Assembly (NCBI GenBank): GCA_947599825.1 | Contig: CANQFS010000018.1 | Coordinates: forward strand, 1 to 32,147 | Reading direction: 5' to 3' | Origin: an uncultured Clostridia bacterium | GTDB lineage: Bacteria; Bacillota; Clostridia; TANB77; CAG-508 | Length of the DNA: 32,147 nucleotides | Shown here: positions 1 through 9,333 of the stretch, one piece after another | How the letters are laid out: each line of letters opens with the position of its first letter | Position numbering within the stretch: position 1 is the first letter of the stretch | Program-made: the position numbers and the translations under genes | The notes under the pieces: model-generated | Told to the model about the DNA's origin: nothing | The model's database searches: none | What the model saw: the letters and a program-made list of their open reading frames with translations, nothing else

Positions 1-392
1 ATTTCTTTTGTTTTTTCTATTTCATAATCTAATATTATTATTCCTATTACTTTATTTAGTTTTCCATAATCGTCTCCCTGAACTAATTGACTTGAATAAA
101 TTTTACTCCAATAAAATAAAAATCTTTCTGCTGTATCCTTATTATCTGCCAATTGAATTTCAATATCACATATAGTTCCATTATCTAACGTGGCTTTTAA
201 ATCTACAATTCCTAACTTCTCATCTGGATAGTCTTTCATAAGATATCTATTATTATCTAAGTTAATGCTTTCTATTTTTTCTTTTGTAGTTGCTTCTATC
301 ATAGCTTTTGTGATTCTTTCATTTCCTGGTTTAAACAAACAATGAAATACTACGTCTATCTTTGGTTTTAATAAGGTGATTTTTTCTTCCAT
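1..392 (-). CDS. Rpn family recombination-promoting nuclease / PD-(D/E)XK transposase-like protein, 5' part (cut by window edge)
   Basis: The frame opens at ATG 392-390, behind a GAAAGGAAA ribosome binding site, and reads MEEKITLLKPKIDVVFHCLF, then runs off the window after about 130 codons. The 'KPKIDVVFHCLF' start, the 'GIVDLKATLDNGTICDIEIQ' stretch and the 'ERFLFYWSKIYSSQL' stretch are the layout of the Rpn/PDDEXK transposase family: an N-terminal nuclease-like domain with acidic residues in D-x(n)-(D/E)-x-Q. Family members act on DNA and promote RecA-independent recombination; activity here is inferred. The last residues read (LDYEIEKTKE) are also the first residues of the Rpn fragment at the other end of the window, from 31 identical bases. 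The C-terminus is not in view, so I cannot say whether this copy also carries in-frame CGG codons in its tail. Confidence 0.82.
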   Translation of the reverse strand, partial: MEEKITLLKPKIDVVFHCLFKPGNERITKAMIEATTKEKIESINLDNNRYLMKDYPDEKLGIVDLKATLDNGTICDIEIQLADNKDTAERFLFYWSKIYSSQLVQGDDYGKLNKVIGIIILDYEIEKTKE

Positions 393-877
393 AAATGATT
401 TCCTTTCTTGCTTTACTTATCTTGTTTTACTTAAAAGCACGAATAATACTAAAAATTTGATGATATCTCCTTTCGAACTAGATTTTAAATTCCATAAAAA
501 AGCACTTATTCCCTCCTTTGTTTTCTAATTTTATTTAACAAATTAGATTTTTCTTTATTTTTTAGAATAAAACTTTTAGACAAATAATTTGAATTAATAA
601 TTTTAAGAAAAATATTATTTTTACATTGTTAAATAGTATGGCAATTTTATGTAATCTAATAGCACTATTAAATCATGACTTCACATAAAAAGCAAGAATT
701 TTTCATCGTAAAATTTCGACAAAAATCGAAATTAAAAAAGTAGCAATCTTTAACACTAAAACGTTTTCATTTGTATCATAGAAAAATGATATATTCCAAA
801 ATGAAACAAAAAGAGGGGTGTCCCCAGTGTTCCAAAATGGAACAAAAAGGGGCGTCCCTCCTGTTCGGCTGTTCTTA
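393..877. other. Intergenic region between Rpn gene and spoIIE
   Basis: About 485 AT-rich bases hold no convincing gene. The region contains a short hairpin at 712-733 (AATTTCGA/TCGAAATT) and, at 795-860, a repeated palindromic element described separately. The 86-aa and 60-aa ORFs overlapping the 3' end of spoIIE are low-complexity shadows. A TTTCGACAAAA string at 714-724 resembles a reverse-complement Spo0A box, but I give it little weight without a promoter beside it. Confidence 0.5.
795..860. repeat. Imperfect direct-repeat pair with GGGGTGTCC/GGGGCGTCC cores
   Basis: Two adjacent copies of a roughly 32-bp unit, TTCCAAAATGAAACAAAAAG followed by AGGGGTGTCCCC and then TTCCAAAATGGAACAAAAAG followed by GGGCGTCCC, lie just beyond the spoIIE stop. 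The core GTTCCAAAATGGAAC (829-843) is palindromic. A diverged copy lies near 31484-31520, so the element is dispersed. It belongs to a wider set of GGGACG/GGGGAC-core intergenic repeats in this window. A role as a REP-like or terminator element is inferred. Confidence 0.65.
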
Positions 878-3370
878 TTATTTTATTTTGGCAACAATGA
901 CTGTCATGTCGTCTTTTGGTTTGCCATAATTGTTGTCGATGGCTTCTTGCAATATGATGTCGGCTATTTTTTGTACGTCGTCGGTTTCTATTTCTTCTAG
1001 TAAGAATTTTAGCCATAGTTCTTTATTGGTATATTCTTCTGAAGATTCGATTATGCCATCTGTGCACATAACTAAAATATCTCCTACTTGTAAGTCTTTG
1101 TCGTATACTACTAGGTCTATGTCATTTAATATTCCTGCTGGTAATGATAATGATTTTAGTACTTGTACGTTTCGCCCGTTTTTTACATATGTTGGACAGG
1201 CTCCATTTTTTATGAATTCTAGGTTTCCTGCATATAGATCAAATACTCCCATGTCTAGCGTGGCATACATGTCTTCTTCGCTTATTGCGTTTAGTGTGGA
1301 GTTTATTAGTCTTAAGGAAGAGTCTTTGTCAAAGCCTGAAGATAGCAACTTTTCTAACATTGTTATTGCTGTTTTACTTGCTTTTTTTGCTTCTTTGCCT
1401 GAGCCCTTTCCGTCACTTAGCGCTATTAGGTATTTGCCGTCTTCTAGTTTGGCTTGTAATAGTGTGTCTCCGGAAATGCTAGATTCTGCTTTGGTTTGTT
1501 TTGCTATTCCTATTTGAAGCATTTGCTTGTCTTGTGCTAAGTAGGTGTATGCACATTCTTGCCCTTTTTGTCTAAGAGCACATTCTTGTTTTTGCAAAAT
1601 CATGTTTTCACCATAGATTTTATTTAAGATTTTTCCCATTTTTTTGACGTCACATGTTGGTTTTTCTAAGGTTTCGCATGGCTTTGTGTATAAAACTACT
1701 TTTCTTTTTCCTGATTGCTCTTTTTTTATTGTAATGTTTTGCACTTCTATTTCTTTTTCTTGCATTAATGTTTTTATTTTTTCTTTTTCCTTTTGGTCGG
1801 AATCTATATTTTCTTCTTTTTGCTCTATTTCATTTGCTAAGTTTCCAATTGCTTTGGATACTTCTTCTAATTGGCTAGATACTGCTTTTTTGTTTTCGTC
1901 TAGTTTTTTCTTCCAAATGAAATTTAGTTTACTTACTTTATATGAATAGTTTATGGTTTTTACTATTTGCTCAATGTCTTGCTCTACTCTGTCGTTTATA
2001 TATTCTTTTTCATATCCAATAATGTAGTTATTGTGCATTGCAAGTGTGTCTAACAAATCTCTTCTGGTTATTTTTTCTTTTTCTAATAATATTTCAAAGA
2101 TGTCTTCTAGTAGATTTTCTTCTGGCATGTATATGTCATCAAATAAAATATTTTCTTCCATGCCTTCCATATCATTCTCTAGTTCTTTTTCAAATATATT
2201 AAAGTTGTCTTCTTCTTGTTTTTTTAGTTCTTCTTCGTCTACTATTGTGGCTGCTGCTTCTTCATATGTTTTTGCCATTTCGAAGATGGTTTCTGACATA
2301 TTATTTAGCCTATATACTGCTTCTTTATTTTCTTCTAGTGTGCGTCCAACATTATCTGGTAATAGTTTTACTTTTCCATATAAGTCTTCTATTTCAATTT
2401 TGATGCTTTTTGGCACTGCAAGCAGACCTAAAGATGCAATTAGTATTTCTTGCATTGCAATTAAAGACGTTGTGTTGCCATTTGTTACATAGGAAACTAG
2501 AATATTTCCTAATATGAAGCCCATTATAACGCCTATTTTTCCTAAATGTTGGAATATTCCTGCTATCATTCCTGAAAGTGCGTAAGTTGCAATTACGCTA
2601 GGCTCTAGCCCTCCTATTATGCCTACTACACTTCCTATTGTAACTCCTGATGTTGCCCCTACTAAAATGCCATTTTTCCAACCCATTATTAATACCATTA
2701 ATATACATAGTATATTACGAATTGAATAGCCATAAATGCTAACATTCCCGATTGAGCAAATACTAATTGCTAACATTAAACTAGCACCTAATACTTCTTC
2801 TACGGCATAGGCTCTGCTTTCTCCTAAGTTTGTAATAACGCTTATACTATTTACAAATATTTTATAGAAGATGTAGCTAGCTATGCTATATACTAGGCCA
2901 AGTAATATGTCGTATACCATGACATCTCTAAAAAATACTGGTAATACTTGCACTATAACACAACTAATAAATAAACGAAGGCCTAGTCTTCTTTTTTCAT
3001 TATTTTCTGATTCGTATTTTGGCGCTTTTACTAATATGCTAACAAATACTAATAATAGTATTAAAAGTACGTTTAGCATAGCTGATGCGCCAAAAGATAA
3101 GCCAGTTCCAAGTAAAACAAAAAGGCTGACTATTCCAATTGGATTGCTACTTGCTAAGATTGCAACTAATATTGCTATTCCAAATGGCGCTAGTTCTTCA
3201 TTTCCTCCAAAACTAACAAAAGAAAGCAAAAATGACATTACATATAATTGCACCATTTTTTTTGTAAAACATGCCTTTATTAATTCTTTTATTTTCTCTC
3301 TTTTATTTAATTCAACTTCCTTTTCAAGGTTTTGATTTTCTTCAAAATCCTTTGCTATATTTTGAAACAT
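878..3370 (-). CDS. spoIIE: Stage II sporulation protein E (PP2C-type serine phosphatase)
   Basis: The protein has 830 residues, the usual SpoIIE length (about 827 in Bacillus subtilis). Residues of about 40-330 form a polytopic membrane domain of roughly ten hydrophobic segments, followed by a charged, coiled-coil-rich linker and a C-terminal PP2C-like phosphatase domain. Metal-binding motifs are visible: LSDGKGSGKEA near residue 650, CTDGIIESS near 775 and KDDMTVIVAKIK at the end. In the known system SpoIIE sits at the polar septum and dephosphorylates SpoIIAA to release sigma-F in the forespore. The start ATG follows a good GAGGTGG site. It stands alone, with no sporulation neighbours. Lysine replaces the methionine usual in the SDGMG motif, a small oddity. 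All five CGG strings in the gene are out of frame. Confidence 0.95.
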   Translation of the reverse strand: MFQNIAKDFEENQNLEKEVELNKREKIKELIKACFTKKMVQLYVMSFLLSFVSFGGNEELAPFGIAILVAILASSNPIGIVSLFVLLGTGLSFGASAMLNVLLILLLVFVSILVKAPKYESENNEKRRLGLRLFISCVIVQVLPVFFRDVMVYDILLGLVYSIASYIFYKIFVNSISVITNLGESRAYAVEEVLGASLMLAISICSIGNVSIYGYSIRNILCILMVLIMGWKNGILVGATSGVTIGSVVGIIGGLEPSVIATYALSGMIAGIFQHLGKIGVIMGFILGNILVSYVTNGNTTSLIAMQEILIASLGLLAVPKSIKIEIEDLYGKVKLLPDNVGRTLEENKEAVYRLNNMSETIFEMAKTYEEAAATIVDEEELKKQEEDNFNIFEKELENDMEGMEENILFDDIYMPEENLLEDIFEILLEKEKITRRDLLDTLAMHNNYIIGYEKEYINDRVEQDIEQIVKTINYSYKVSKLNFIWKKKLDENKKAVSSQLEEVSKAIGNLANEIEQKEENIDSDQKEKEKIKTLMQEKEIEVQNITIKKEQSGKRKVVLYTKPCETLEKPTCDVKKMGKILNKIYGENMILQKQECALRQKGQECAYTYLAQDKQMLQIGIAKQTKAESSISGDTLLQAKLEDGKYLIALSDGKGSGKEAKKASKTAITMLEKLLSSGFDKDSSLRLINSTLNAISEEDMYATLDMGVFDLYAGNLEFIKNGACPTYVKNGRNVQVLKSLSLPAGILNDIDLVVYDKDLQVGDILVMCTDGIIESSEEYTNKELWLKFLLEEIETDDVQKIADIILQEAIDNNYGKPKDDMTVIVAKIK

Positions 3371-3765
3371 CTTTTACCACCTCATACTTTTTTAATTTCT
3401 CTCTTGTGTTATCTCTAACTAATTTTTTTGCATTGTTTCATTTTGTATTTTACTTTTAGCATTTATTTTTTCTTGCTTGTCCTATTTTAGTACAAATGAT
3501 GCTCATTATTTGTCGTTTTTAGGTTTGAAATTAAAAAAGTTTTTTACAACTTGTGATATTTTTTTCTTTTTTTATTTTTTATCTCTCTTTTGTTTTCTTG
3601 TATTTTATCTTAAAATGGGGAAAAATACAAGATATTATAAGAAAAAACACTATAAAACTTGATTTTACGTTTTATAGTGTCTTTTTAGATTTTTGAATTG
3701 TAGAAAAATACTCTCTTGTTAGCAACAATGCTTTATTGAATTTTCGTTTGAGTAAAAGATTATAA
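3371..3765. other. Intergenic region upstream of spoIIE
   Basis: This stretch of 395 bases should carry the spoIIE promoter and holds the terminator of the upstream gene (3641-3686). The spoIIE ribosome binding site (ATGAGGTGG) is clear. I do not see a convincing -35/-10 pair. A TTTGTCGTTTT string at 3509-3519 is a partial match to a Spo0A box, which would suit known spoIIE control but is too weak to call. The 61-62 aa plus-strand ORFs here are AT-driven shadows. Confidence 0.5.
3641..3686 (-). terminator. Bidirectional intrinsic terminator after the 174-aa gene
   Basis: A perfect 12-bp inverted repeat, ACACTATAAAAC (3647-3658) and GTTTTATAGTGT (3669-3680), has a 10-base loop. It is flanked by an A-run on one side and CTTTTT on the other, so it can end transcripts from either strand. 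It lies about 80 bases beyond the stop of the minus-strand gene at 3766. Confidence 0.8.
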
Positions 3766-4290
3766 CTATTGTGTTTTTTCCGTTTCAGTTAATATATAGA
3801 GACTTCTTTTATATTCCACATCGTCTCCTGTTAAGCAAAACTCAATTTTTTTTGGTTCTTCTATTTCTTCTCTCACAATCATTGTATAAAAACATTTTCC
3901 TTTTCCTACTTCGCATGCTACTCCAAAGCCTAAAGAAAGCTTTAGATTTTTTTGTTCATCAAAACATATAACTATAGCATCTCCATCTTTTAAGGTGTAC
4001 TCTTGCCCGTCTTGTAGTATGCTTCCTATTTTCGTATTATGATTCCATATTGTTATGGTAGGTTCAGTTCTTTCTACTGTTTCTGCCCAATCTAATATGG
4101 TTTCCACCTCTTTAGTAGTATCTTCATCATTTTGAACATTTTCTTCATAATCTTGAAATTCTAATTTTTCAAAATGCTTTCTTGAATCTTTGATTTCAGC
4201 TTGCAGACTAATGATGCATATTAATATGGCTATTAAAGTGATTATGAGTATGAAGTCAATTATGAGAACATTTTTCCGTATGCTATTCAT
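3766..4290 (-). CDS. Membrane-anchored protein of unknown function
   Basis: I do not recognise a family for this 174-residue protein. It has a short basic N-terminus (MNSIRKN), one hydrophobic anchor at about residues 8-30, an acidic linker to about residue 65, and a C-terminal, probably beta-rich domain (TITIWNHNTKIGSILQDGQ, DGDAIVICFDE, GKGKCFYTMIV). The likely topology is a type II signal-anchor protein with the C-terminal domain outside. It has its own consensus sigma-A promoter and a GGGAGG site 5' of the ATG, and a strong terminator follows it, so it is probably monocistronic. Codon 5 is CGG, the only in-frame CGG I found in the window that is not at a frame disruption. A +1 shift there would end translation after a few codons (GKMFS, stop). 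Confidence 0.75.
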   Translation of the reverse strand: MNSIRKNVLIIDFILIITLIAILICIISLQAEIKDSRKHFEKLEFQDYEENVQNDEDTTKEVETILDWAETVERTEPTITIWNHNTKIGSILQDGQEYTLKDGDAIVICFDEQKNLKLSLGFGVACEVGKGKCFYTMIVREEIEEPKKIEFCLTGDDVEYKRSLYILTETEKTQ

Positions 4291-4343
4291 TTTTTAATCC
4301 TCCCTTAGTTAAAGAAAAATTTTTTTACTGTGCAACGCATTAT

Positions 4344-4372
4344 ATTATAACATTTCTTAAAGGTTTCGTCAA
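4344..4372 (-). promoter_or_regulatory. Sigma-A-type promoter for the 174-aa gene
   Basis: On the minus strand TTGACG (4372-4367) is followed by a 17-base spacer and a perfect TATAAT (4349-4344). The distance to the ATG at 4290 leaves a leader of about 45 bases containing GGGAGG. Confidence 0.8.
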
Positions 4373-4393
4373 TATATATATATAGCAAATTAA

Positions 4394-4438
4394 CCAAAAT
4401 GGAAAGATTTGGGACGCGTCCGAATCTTTCCAAATCAT
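4394..4438. repeat. Palindromic repeat with GGACGCGTCC core, copy 1
   Basis: GGAAAGATT and AATCTTTCC flank a self-complementary GGACGCGTCC core. A second copy lies about 35 bases away at 4468-4516. It sits between the promoter of the 174-aa gene and the terminator of the surface-protein operon. Confidence 0.75.
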
Positions 4439-4467
4439 TTTATAAAGAAATTTTTCCTACTATACAA

Positions 4468-4516
4468 AAAAAAATGGAAAGATTTGGACGCGTCCCAAAT
4501 CTTTCCATTTTGGTTT
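4468..4516 (-). terminator. Palindromic repeat copy 2 acting as intrinsic terminator of the surface-protein operon
   Basis: Immediately after the stop codon of the 1600-aa gene, the minus-strand transcript would form a long stem (AAAATGGAAAGATTTGG paired with its complement) around the ACGCGT core, followed by a U-run of about nine. This is a strong factor-independent terminator. It shares its arms and core with the repeat at 4394-4438, so the terminator and the dispersed repeat are the same element. Confidence 0.8.
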
Positions 4517-7500
4517 TTAGCTATTTAATACTTTTTTCTTAATGAAGATAACTCCACCTACTACAATTCCTGCTACTACAATTACAATGATAGCTGTTAT
4601 TGTGTAAATACCTGCATTACCAAATGGTGGTAAGATTTTTACTACTTCTGCTTTGTCAGAATCTAATTCTTGTGGATCTTTGCTTGGGTCTTGGTTTCCG
4701 ACAACTGAGAATTCGTTTCTTCTTCCTGCTGTGTTGCTTGTTTTTACAATTTCAACTATATTGTGGTAGCTTAAGTCGTCTGTATTATTTTCTGATGTAA
4801 TTACTTGTCGTAATACTAATGGAATGCTGTCTGTAGTATCTTTTGCACTGTTATTTATTTTGTTTTTATACAATGTTGGTACTAACTCTTCATTTAGTTT
4901 GTCTGTAATAATAATTGTATTGTATTTTTCTGCTTGACTTTCTAAGTTTTGATTAATTAATTTTTGGCTGTTTAATTCTTGCAAACTAATAACGTTCCAA
5001 TTACTATTATCGTTTTCATAGAATTGTAGATTGTTTGCTACATAATCAATAACTTGATTTGCTCTTGTTTTTACTACATTGTTTGTGTCTCCTACTTGTC
5101 CTGTATAGTAGAATTTGTTTTCTTTATAATCTACTTCTCCTATATTTTTTACTGTAACTTTGTAAGATATTTGAATTGTTGCACCATGCATTAATTCTTC
5201 ATCTAATGTTAATTGTATTAAACCAACCTTGCTTGCATTTTGGTTTCTAATATTTACTAAGCTTCCAAATATACTTGGATCCATTTGGTTTTTAGCATTA
5301 TAGCCTTCTTTATATGCTTGATGTCTTTTCCATAATACATTTGTTGCTTTATCTGAAGCATCAAATAGAATTGAGCCATCTGCTAATGTAAGTTTTACAT
5401 TTGTTACTGTTTTATCAATAACAAGCTGTGCTTTTGGTCTTTCTTCTAGTCCTAAGTCTACATTGTTTATGCTATATGATGCTTTATTATTTACTAGTTG
5501 GTTTTCTGTTTTTGTTGTATTATATTCAATTTCCATTACCATGACACCAGTTTCAGCTCTCATTTGTGTTTTTTCCATTAATTCATTAATTAAAGCTTGT
5601 AGTTGTTCTTTATTATAAGATTTTCCTACATATTCTGGTAATTCACGGAATGAAGTAAGTACTTCTGCAATATGGTTTGTAACATCATTATCTGAATAGT
5701 CTACTACTTCATTTCTTCTACTTTCTATGTCTTTTGCATCTGATACGTTGTCTTTAGTATTTGATGCATTATTGTCATATAAGTAGGTTCCTGTTTCGTT
5801 GTTAGATGCGTCTGCTTTGAATGTAGAAATTTGTTTTAAGATTGCTCCTACTTTTTCTTGTCCTAGGCTCCATGAAGAGTTTGCTCTCCAAGTATAAGTA
5901 CTATTTTGTGGAATATCTTTTTGATATATTGTTGATTTGTAATCTTGACCATTATATGATTTTTCGTTTTGTCCACTCTTTCCTAATACTTTATTCACTC
6001 CTGTATTTACGTCTTTCGTTAGTACGGTATTTTCTGTGTCTCCATATATGAATCTTACAACATATTTACCTGGTATAAATGATTTAAATGCATAAGCTCC
6101 ATCATGTTTTTCTGGGAATTTGTAGTCTGCTACTATGTTTTCAAAGTTAATAACTGGTTGTGTGCTTGCTACCATTCCTGAACCATTTTCAAAAGTTTTC
6201 CATACAAATTCTTTTCCATTTGCCATTATTTCTACTAACTGTACTGTAACACCATTGATACGGTTTTCATTTTCTTGTTTTATACCATCTCCTGTTGCAG
6301 TTGCTCCTAATGCTGGTGTTCTTTCATCTTCCCATACTACTCCAGATATAACTCTGTTTGCACTGTCGTCTCTGTATAGTTTTAAACGTAAATTTGGTGC
6401 TTTATCTGTGTCGTCTTCAAAGTTTTGATAATTAATTGGTCCATCTTTTGGTACATCGCTTGGATTAATATTTCCTGGTTTTGAGTCTCTATCTACTATT
6501 CCTGCTGGTGAACCTCCTACATTTCCTATATTTGGAACTTGTGTTCCTGGTGCATATTGAGTAGAATATCCGTTTACTTCAACTATGTTTTCTTTTCCTA
6601 CTCCTTTTTCTGCTGCTGTTTTATAATCTTCGTCTAATTTTAACCATAATTCACCTGCATTACTATCTTTCTTTACTTTGAAAGTTAAGTATACATAGGC
6701 AGTTTGGCCTGCTGATAGATAAGTTCCATTTAGTCCATGAATATAAATTTTATTATATCCACTTAAATTTGTACTTGAACCACAAGTACTATTTGTAGTT
6801 GCTCCTACAGCTGTTCTTCCGCTACCTCTTGCTAATTGCATATATGAACGTTCTTCTACATACTCATAGTCTTCATCATAGTAATCAACTATCTCATTTA
6901 TTTTCATTTGAATGCTTAATGATTGATTACGTACCATTATTTTGTATGTAACATATACTTCTAGTTCATCTGATTTTGATTTTCCTAAATCGATTTGTTG
7001 TTGTTCATTACCATATTGACTTACTTTATAGAAATAGTCTGATGGATATATTTCTCTTGAATAGTTTGTATTATAGTAAGCATCTGATAGTCTTACACTG
7101 ATGTCCCAGTTTCCATCTTCACCTCGGCTTTCATAACCATATTCTTGTTTTTGACCATTAATTTCTAATGTTACTTTTTCAATGTCTTTATTAATTGCTA
7201 AGTCTGCTTCTTGTCTTGGGTGTAAACCAAGATTTATATGGTAAGCTGCTGGGTATAAACCTGCATAATTTGGAACTAAACTGTTTGCTACTGGTGCACT
7301 ATCTATTGTAAATTCATTTTTATAAGGATATAAATCAATTCCTCCTGAACCATTTCCTGTAGTTGCTGTTATTTGGCAATCTTTTACAAATTGAGCTCCT
7401 GTTCCGCCTTCTGAATTTAAGTTTCCAAATTCATCTATTGTTCCACTTGATTGTAATTCTGTTCTTGTGTAAACTGCTCCTCCACCATAATTATTAGGTG

Positions 7501-9319
7501 ATGCTCCGATGGTTGCAAATTTCTGATTTAATGCTGCTCTTTCTGATGCGTTATCTGTTGCATTTGAGTTTGTGTTCCATGTAGCGCTTCCCCATGTGCT
7601 TGATGGTGCATAAGTGGTTGGTTCATAATATTGTCCATTATATGTAAATGTTACATAGTATTTTTCCATAGCACTTAACTCTGTAAATTTATATTCACCT
7701 TTACTATCTGTTTTTGCAGTTTTTATTGGAGAACTTTGGCCGTTCTTATATAATTTTACTTCTACATTTGGAATTCTTTTCTCTGAGCCGTCCATGATTC
7801 CATTGGCTACACTTTCTTTTCCTCCATTAGAATCTTCCCAAACTGCTCCACCTAATTCTATTCCTAAATAAACTTTTAGATTATCTGATGTTGTAATAGA
7901 TTTTTCTGCCCATATTCTTGAAATGGTTCCTTCTTTTCCTTCTTCTGTTGTGGATATAGTTGCTGCTACTTTTATTAATATTTGAGGATCATATGAACCA
8001 ACTTTTACTTTTTCTATATGAGGAGTAAATGTTGCTATATTGCATGTTTCAACTGCATGTTGTCCATCATTAACTTGATGTGTAGTTTGCTTAAGGTCAT
8101 AATATCCTACATATTCGCATATATCACCTTTTCCTTCATATATAGAATATGAAGCTGTAGTGCTTTTTAAATATGCAAAGTCTACTTTAACACCAACAGT
8201 AGATGGATTATCTACATCATTTGCACTAAATTGTAAGAAAAAGTCTTCTCCTGTTTTTGGATAACCTCCATTATTTTTCTTTGAATTATCTGAAACAATA
8301 ATGGTAGTATTAACTTTATTTCCTTTTGAGTCTACTACATACATATCTTGTATATAAGAGAACCTTCTATCATCTGGATAACTAATTTTATAAGGTCCTA
8401 TAATATAAGTTTTGCTTGATTGATTAACAATAACTTTTGGACTTGTAGTTAAAAAGTTTGGTTGGTAATTTGTTAATTGACTTGCCATTGCTTCATATGC
8501 TTTTGCTTCATTTAATAAGTCTACTGCTTGTTGTGGTGTTGATACTATGGTACCTTTATTAAGGTCTGAACACCATACGGCATCTTGTATTAGTTGTGCA
8601 TTTGCTGTGTCGCTTACTGTTTGTTGATAGTTGCCTTGCTTTAGAGTATGTCCATTTGCAGTAGCTCCATGAGCTGGGCTAGAAAAAGTCCAAGAACCTG
8701 CTGATAGTAAATAAGATTTATAATTGTTTGTTTCTGGAGGCAATTTTTTTTCTGTATAATTTGGTGTCTCTGCAAACTTATTACTCTCACATATTAGATG
8801 ATCGGTTGAATATGAACTTATTGTAAAATCATCGTCTGTACCATAATTTTTCCAAACTTCGGCTGTAGAGCGTTTTGGCAAACAACTAGCTGGTACTGAA
8901 CCTCCTACTATATTATAAATAAGTCCAGTTATTGAATGAAATGAATTATTCGCAGCTGCCATAAAATTACCATTACCAGTATTATGAATATTTATATCTC
9001 CTTGATCACAATGTTCACTACCATAATGTACTGTAAAAGGGTTCATTATATTAGAATTTTTTACACTATCAAAATTGCTACTATAATCTTTTGTAAAACG
9101 AAGGGCTCCTCCTTTTTGAACACAGATGACAGCACCTTTTGCTGAATCTTGTGTTGCATCAACAAGTTGTGGTAACAATTCTGATAAGCCTGTAATTGGG
9201 TCTATATGATGTGTAGCTGTAAGTCCAAGGTTTTCTGCGTAAGATTTTGGTATTACTGCAAAGCATAATGCAAATAGTACTATACTAATAATTGCTATTA
9301 TTTTTATTTTGTCTTTCAT
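4517..9319 (-). CDS. Giant cell-surface protein with SdrD-B-like domains and possible thioester (TQXA-like) N-terminal domain
   Basis: This 1600-residue protein starts with a signal peptide (hydrophobic core at about residues 5-25, cleavage probably after SYA). A region at about 60-260 contains AVICVQKGG and LIQDAVW, resembling the Cys and the (T/x)QxA(I/V)W motifs of Gram-positive thioester adhesin domains. SdrD-B-like collagen-binding-type repeats start near residue 488 (GGAVWEDSNGG) and 990 (ISGVVWEDERTP). Further beta domains follow, then a C-terminal ILPPFGN, a hydrophobic helix and FIKKKVLNS. The tail looks like a cell-wall sorting signal with phenylalanine where LPxTG has threonine. 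No sortase is in the window. It lies 14 bases behind the 1688-aa surface gene and is probably its operon partner. It has no in-frame CGG codon. An adhesin or surface-layer role is inferred. Confidence 0.8.
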   Translation of the reverse strand: MKDKIKIIAIISIVLFALCFAVIPKSYAENLGLTATHHIDPITGLSELLPQLVDATQDSAKGAVICVQKGGALRFTKDYSSNFDSVKNSNIMNPFTVHYGSEHCDQGDINIHNTGNGNFMAAANNSFHSITGLIYNIVGGSVPASCLPKRSTAEVWKNYGTDDDFTISSYSTDHLICESNKFAETPNYTEKKLPPETNNYKSYLLSAGSWTFSSPAHGATANGHTLKQGNYQQTVSDTANAQLIQDAVWCSDLNKGTIVSTPQQAVDLLNEAKAYEAMASQLTNYQPNFLTTSPKVIVNQSSKTYIIGPYKISYPDDRRFSYIQDMYVVDSKGNKVNTTIIVSDNSKKNNGGYPKTGEDFFLQFSANDVDNPSTVGVKVDFAYLKSTTASYSIYEGKGDICEYVGYYDLKQTTHQVNDGQHAVETCNIATFTPHIEKVKVGSYDPQILIKVAATISTTEEGKEGTISRIWAEKSITTSDNLKVYLGIELGGAVWEDSNGGKESVANGIMDGSEKRIPNVEVKLYKNGQSSPIKTAKTDSKGEYKFTELSAMEKYYVTFTYNGQYYEPTTYAPSSTWGSATWNTNSNATDNASERAALNQKFATIGASPNNYGGGAVYTRTELQSSGTIDEFGNLNSEGGTGAQFVKDCQITATTGNGSGGIDLYPYKNEFTIDSAPVANSLVPNYAGLYPAAYHINLGLHPRQEADLAINKDIEKVTLEINGQKQEYGYESRGEDGNWDISVRLSDAYYNTNYSREIYPSDYFYKVSQYGNEQQQIDLGKSKSDELEVYVTYKIMVRNQSLSIQMKINEIVDYYDEDYEYVEERSYMQLARGSGRTAVGATTNSTCGSSTNLSGYNKIYIHGLNGTYLSAGQTAYVYLTFKVKKDSNAGELWLKLDEDYKTAAEKGVGKENIVEVNGYSTQYAPGTQVPNIGNVGGSPAGIVDRDSKPGNINPSDVPKDGPINYQNFEDDTDKAPNLRLKLYRDDSANRVISGVVWEDERTPALGATATGDGIKQENENRINGVTVQLVEIMANGKEFVWKTFENGSGMVASTQPVINFENIVADYKFPEKHDGAYAFKSFIPGKYVVRFIYGDTENTVLTKDVNTGVNKVLGKSGQNEKSYNGQDYKSTIYQKDIPQNSTYTWRANSSWSLGQEKVGAILKQISTFKADASNNETGTYLYDNNASNTKDNVSDAKDIESRRNEVVDYSDNDVTNHIAEVLTSFRELPEYVGKSYNKEQLQALINELMEKTQMRAETGVMVMEIEYNTTKTENQLVNNKASYSINNVDLGLEERPKAQLVIDKTVTNVKLTLADGSILFDASDKATNVLWKRHQAYKEGYNAKNQMDPSIFGSLVNIRNQNASKVGLIQLTLDEELMHGATIQISYKVTVKNIGEVDYKENKFYYTGQVGDTNNVVKTRANQVIDYVANNLQFYENDNSNWNVISLQELNSQKLINQNLESQAEKYNTIIITDKLNEELVPTLYKNKINNSAKDTTDSIPLVLRQVITSENNTDDLSYHNIVEIVKTSNTAGRRNEFSVVGNQDPSKDPQELDSDKAEVVKILPPFGNAGIYTITAIIVIVVAGIVVGGVIFIKKKVLNS

Positions 9320-9333
9320 TTTTACCCTCCTCC

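Noticed and set aside
714-724. Spo0A-box-like TTTCGACAAAA
   Set aside because: It is a good match in sequence but has no promoter next to it, and lies 3' of spoIIE and far upstream of the Rpn gene; chance is likely in AT-rich DNA.
3509-3519. Spo0A-box-like TTTGTCGTTTT upstream of spoIIE
   Set aside because: Only a partial match, and no recognisable spoIIE promoter was found around it.
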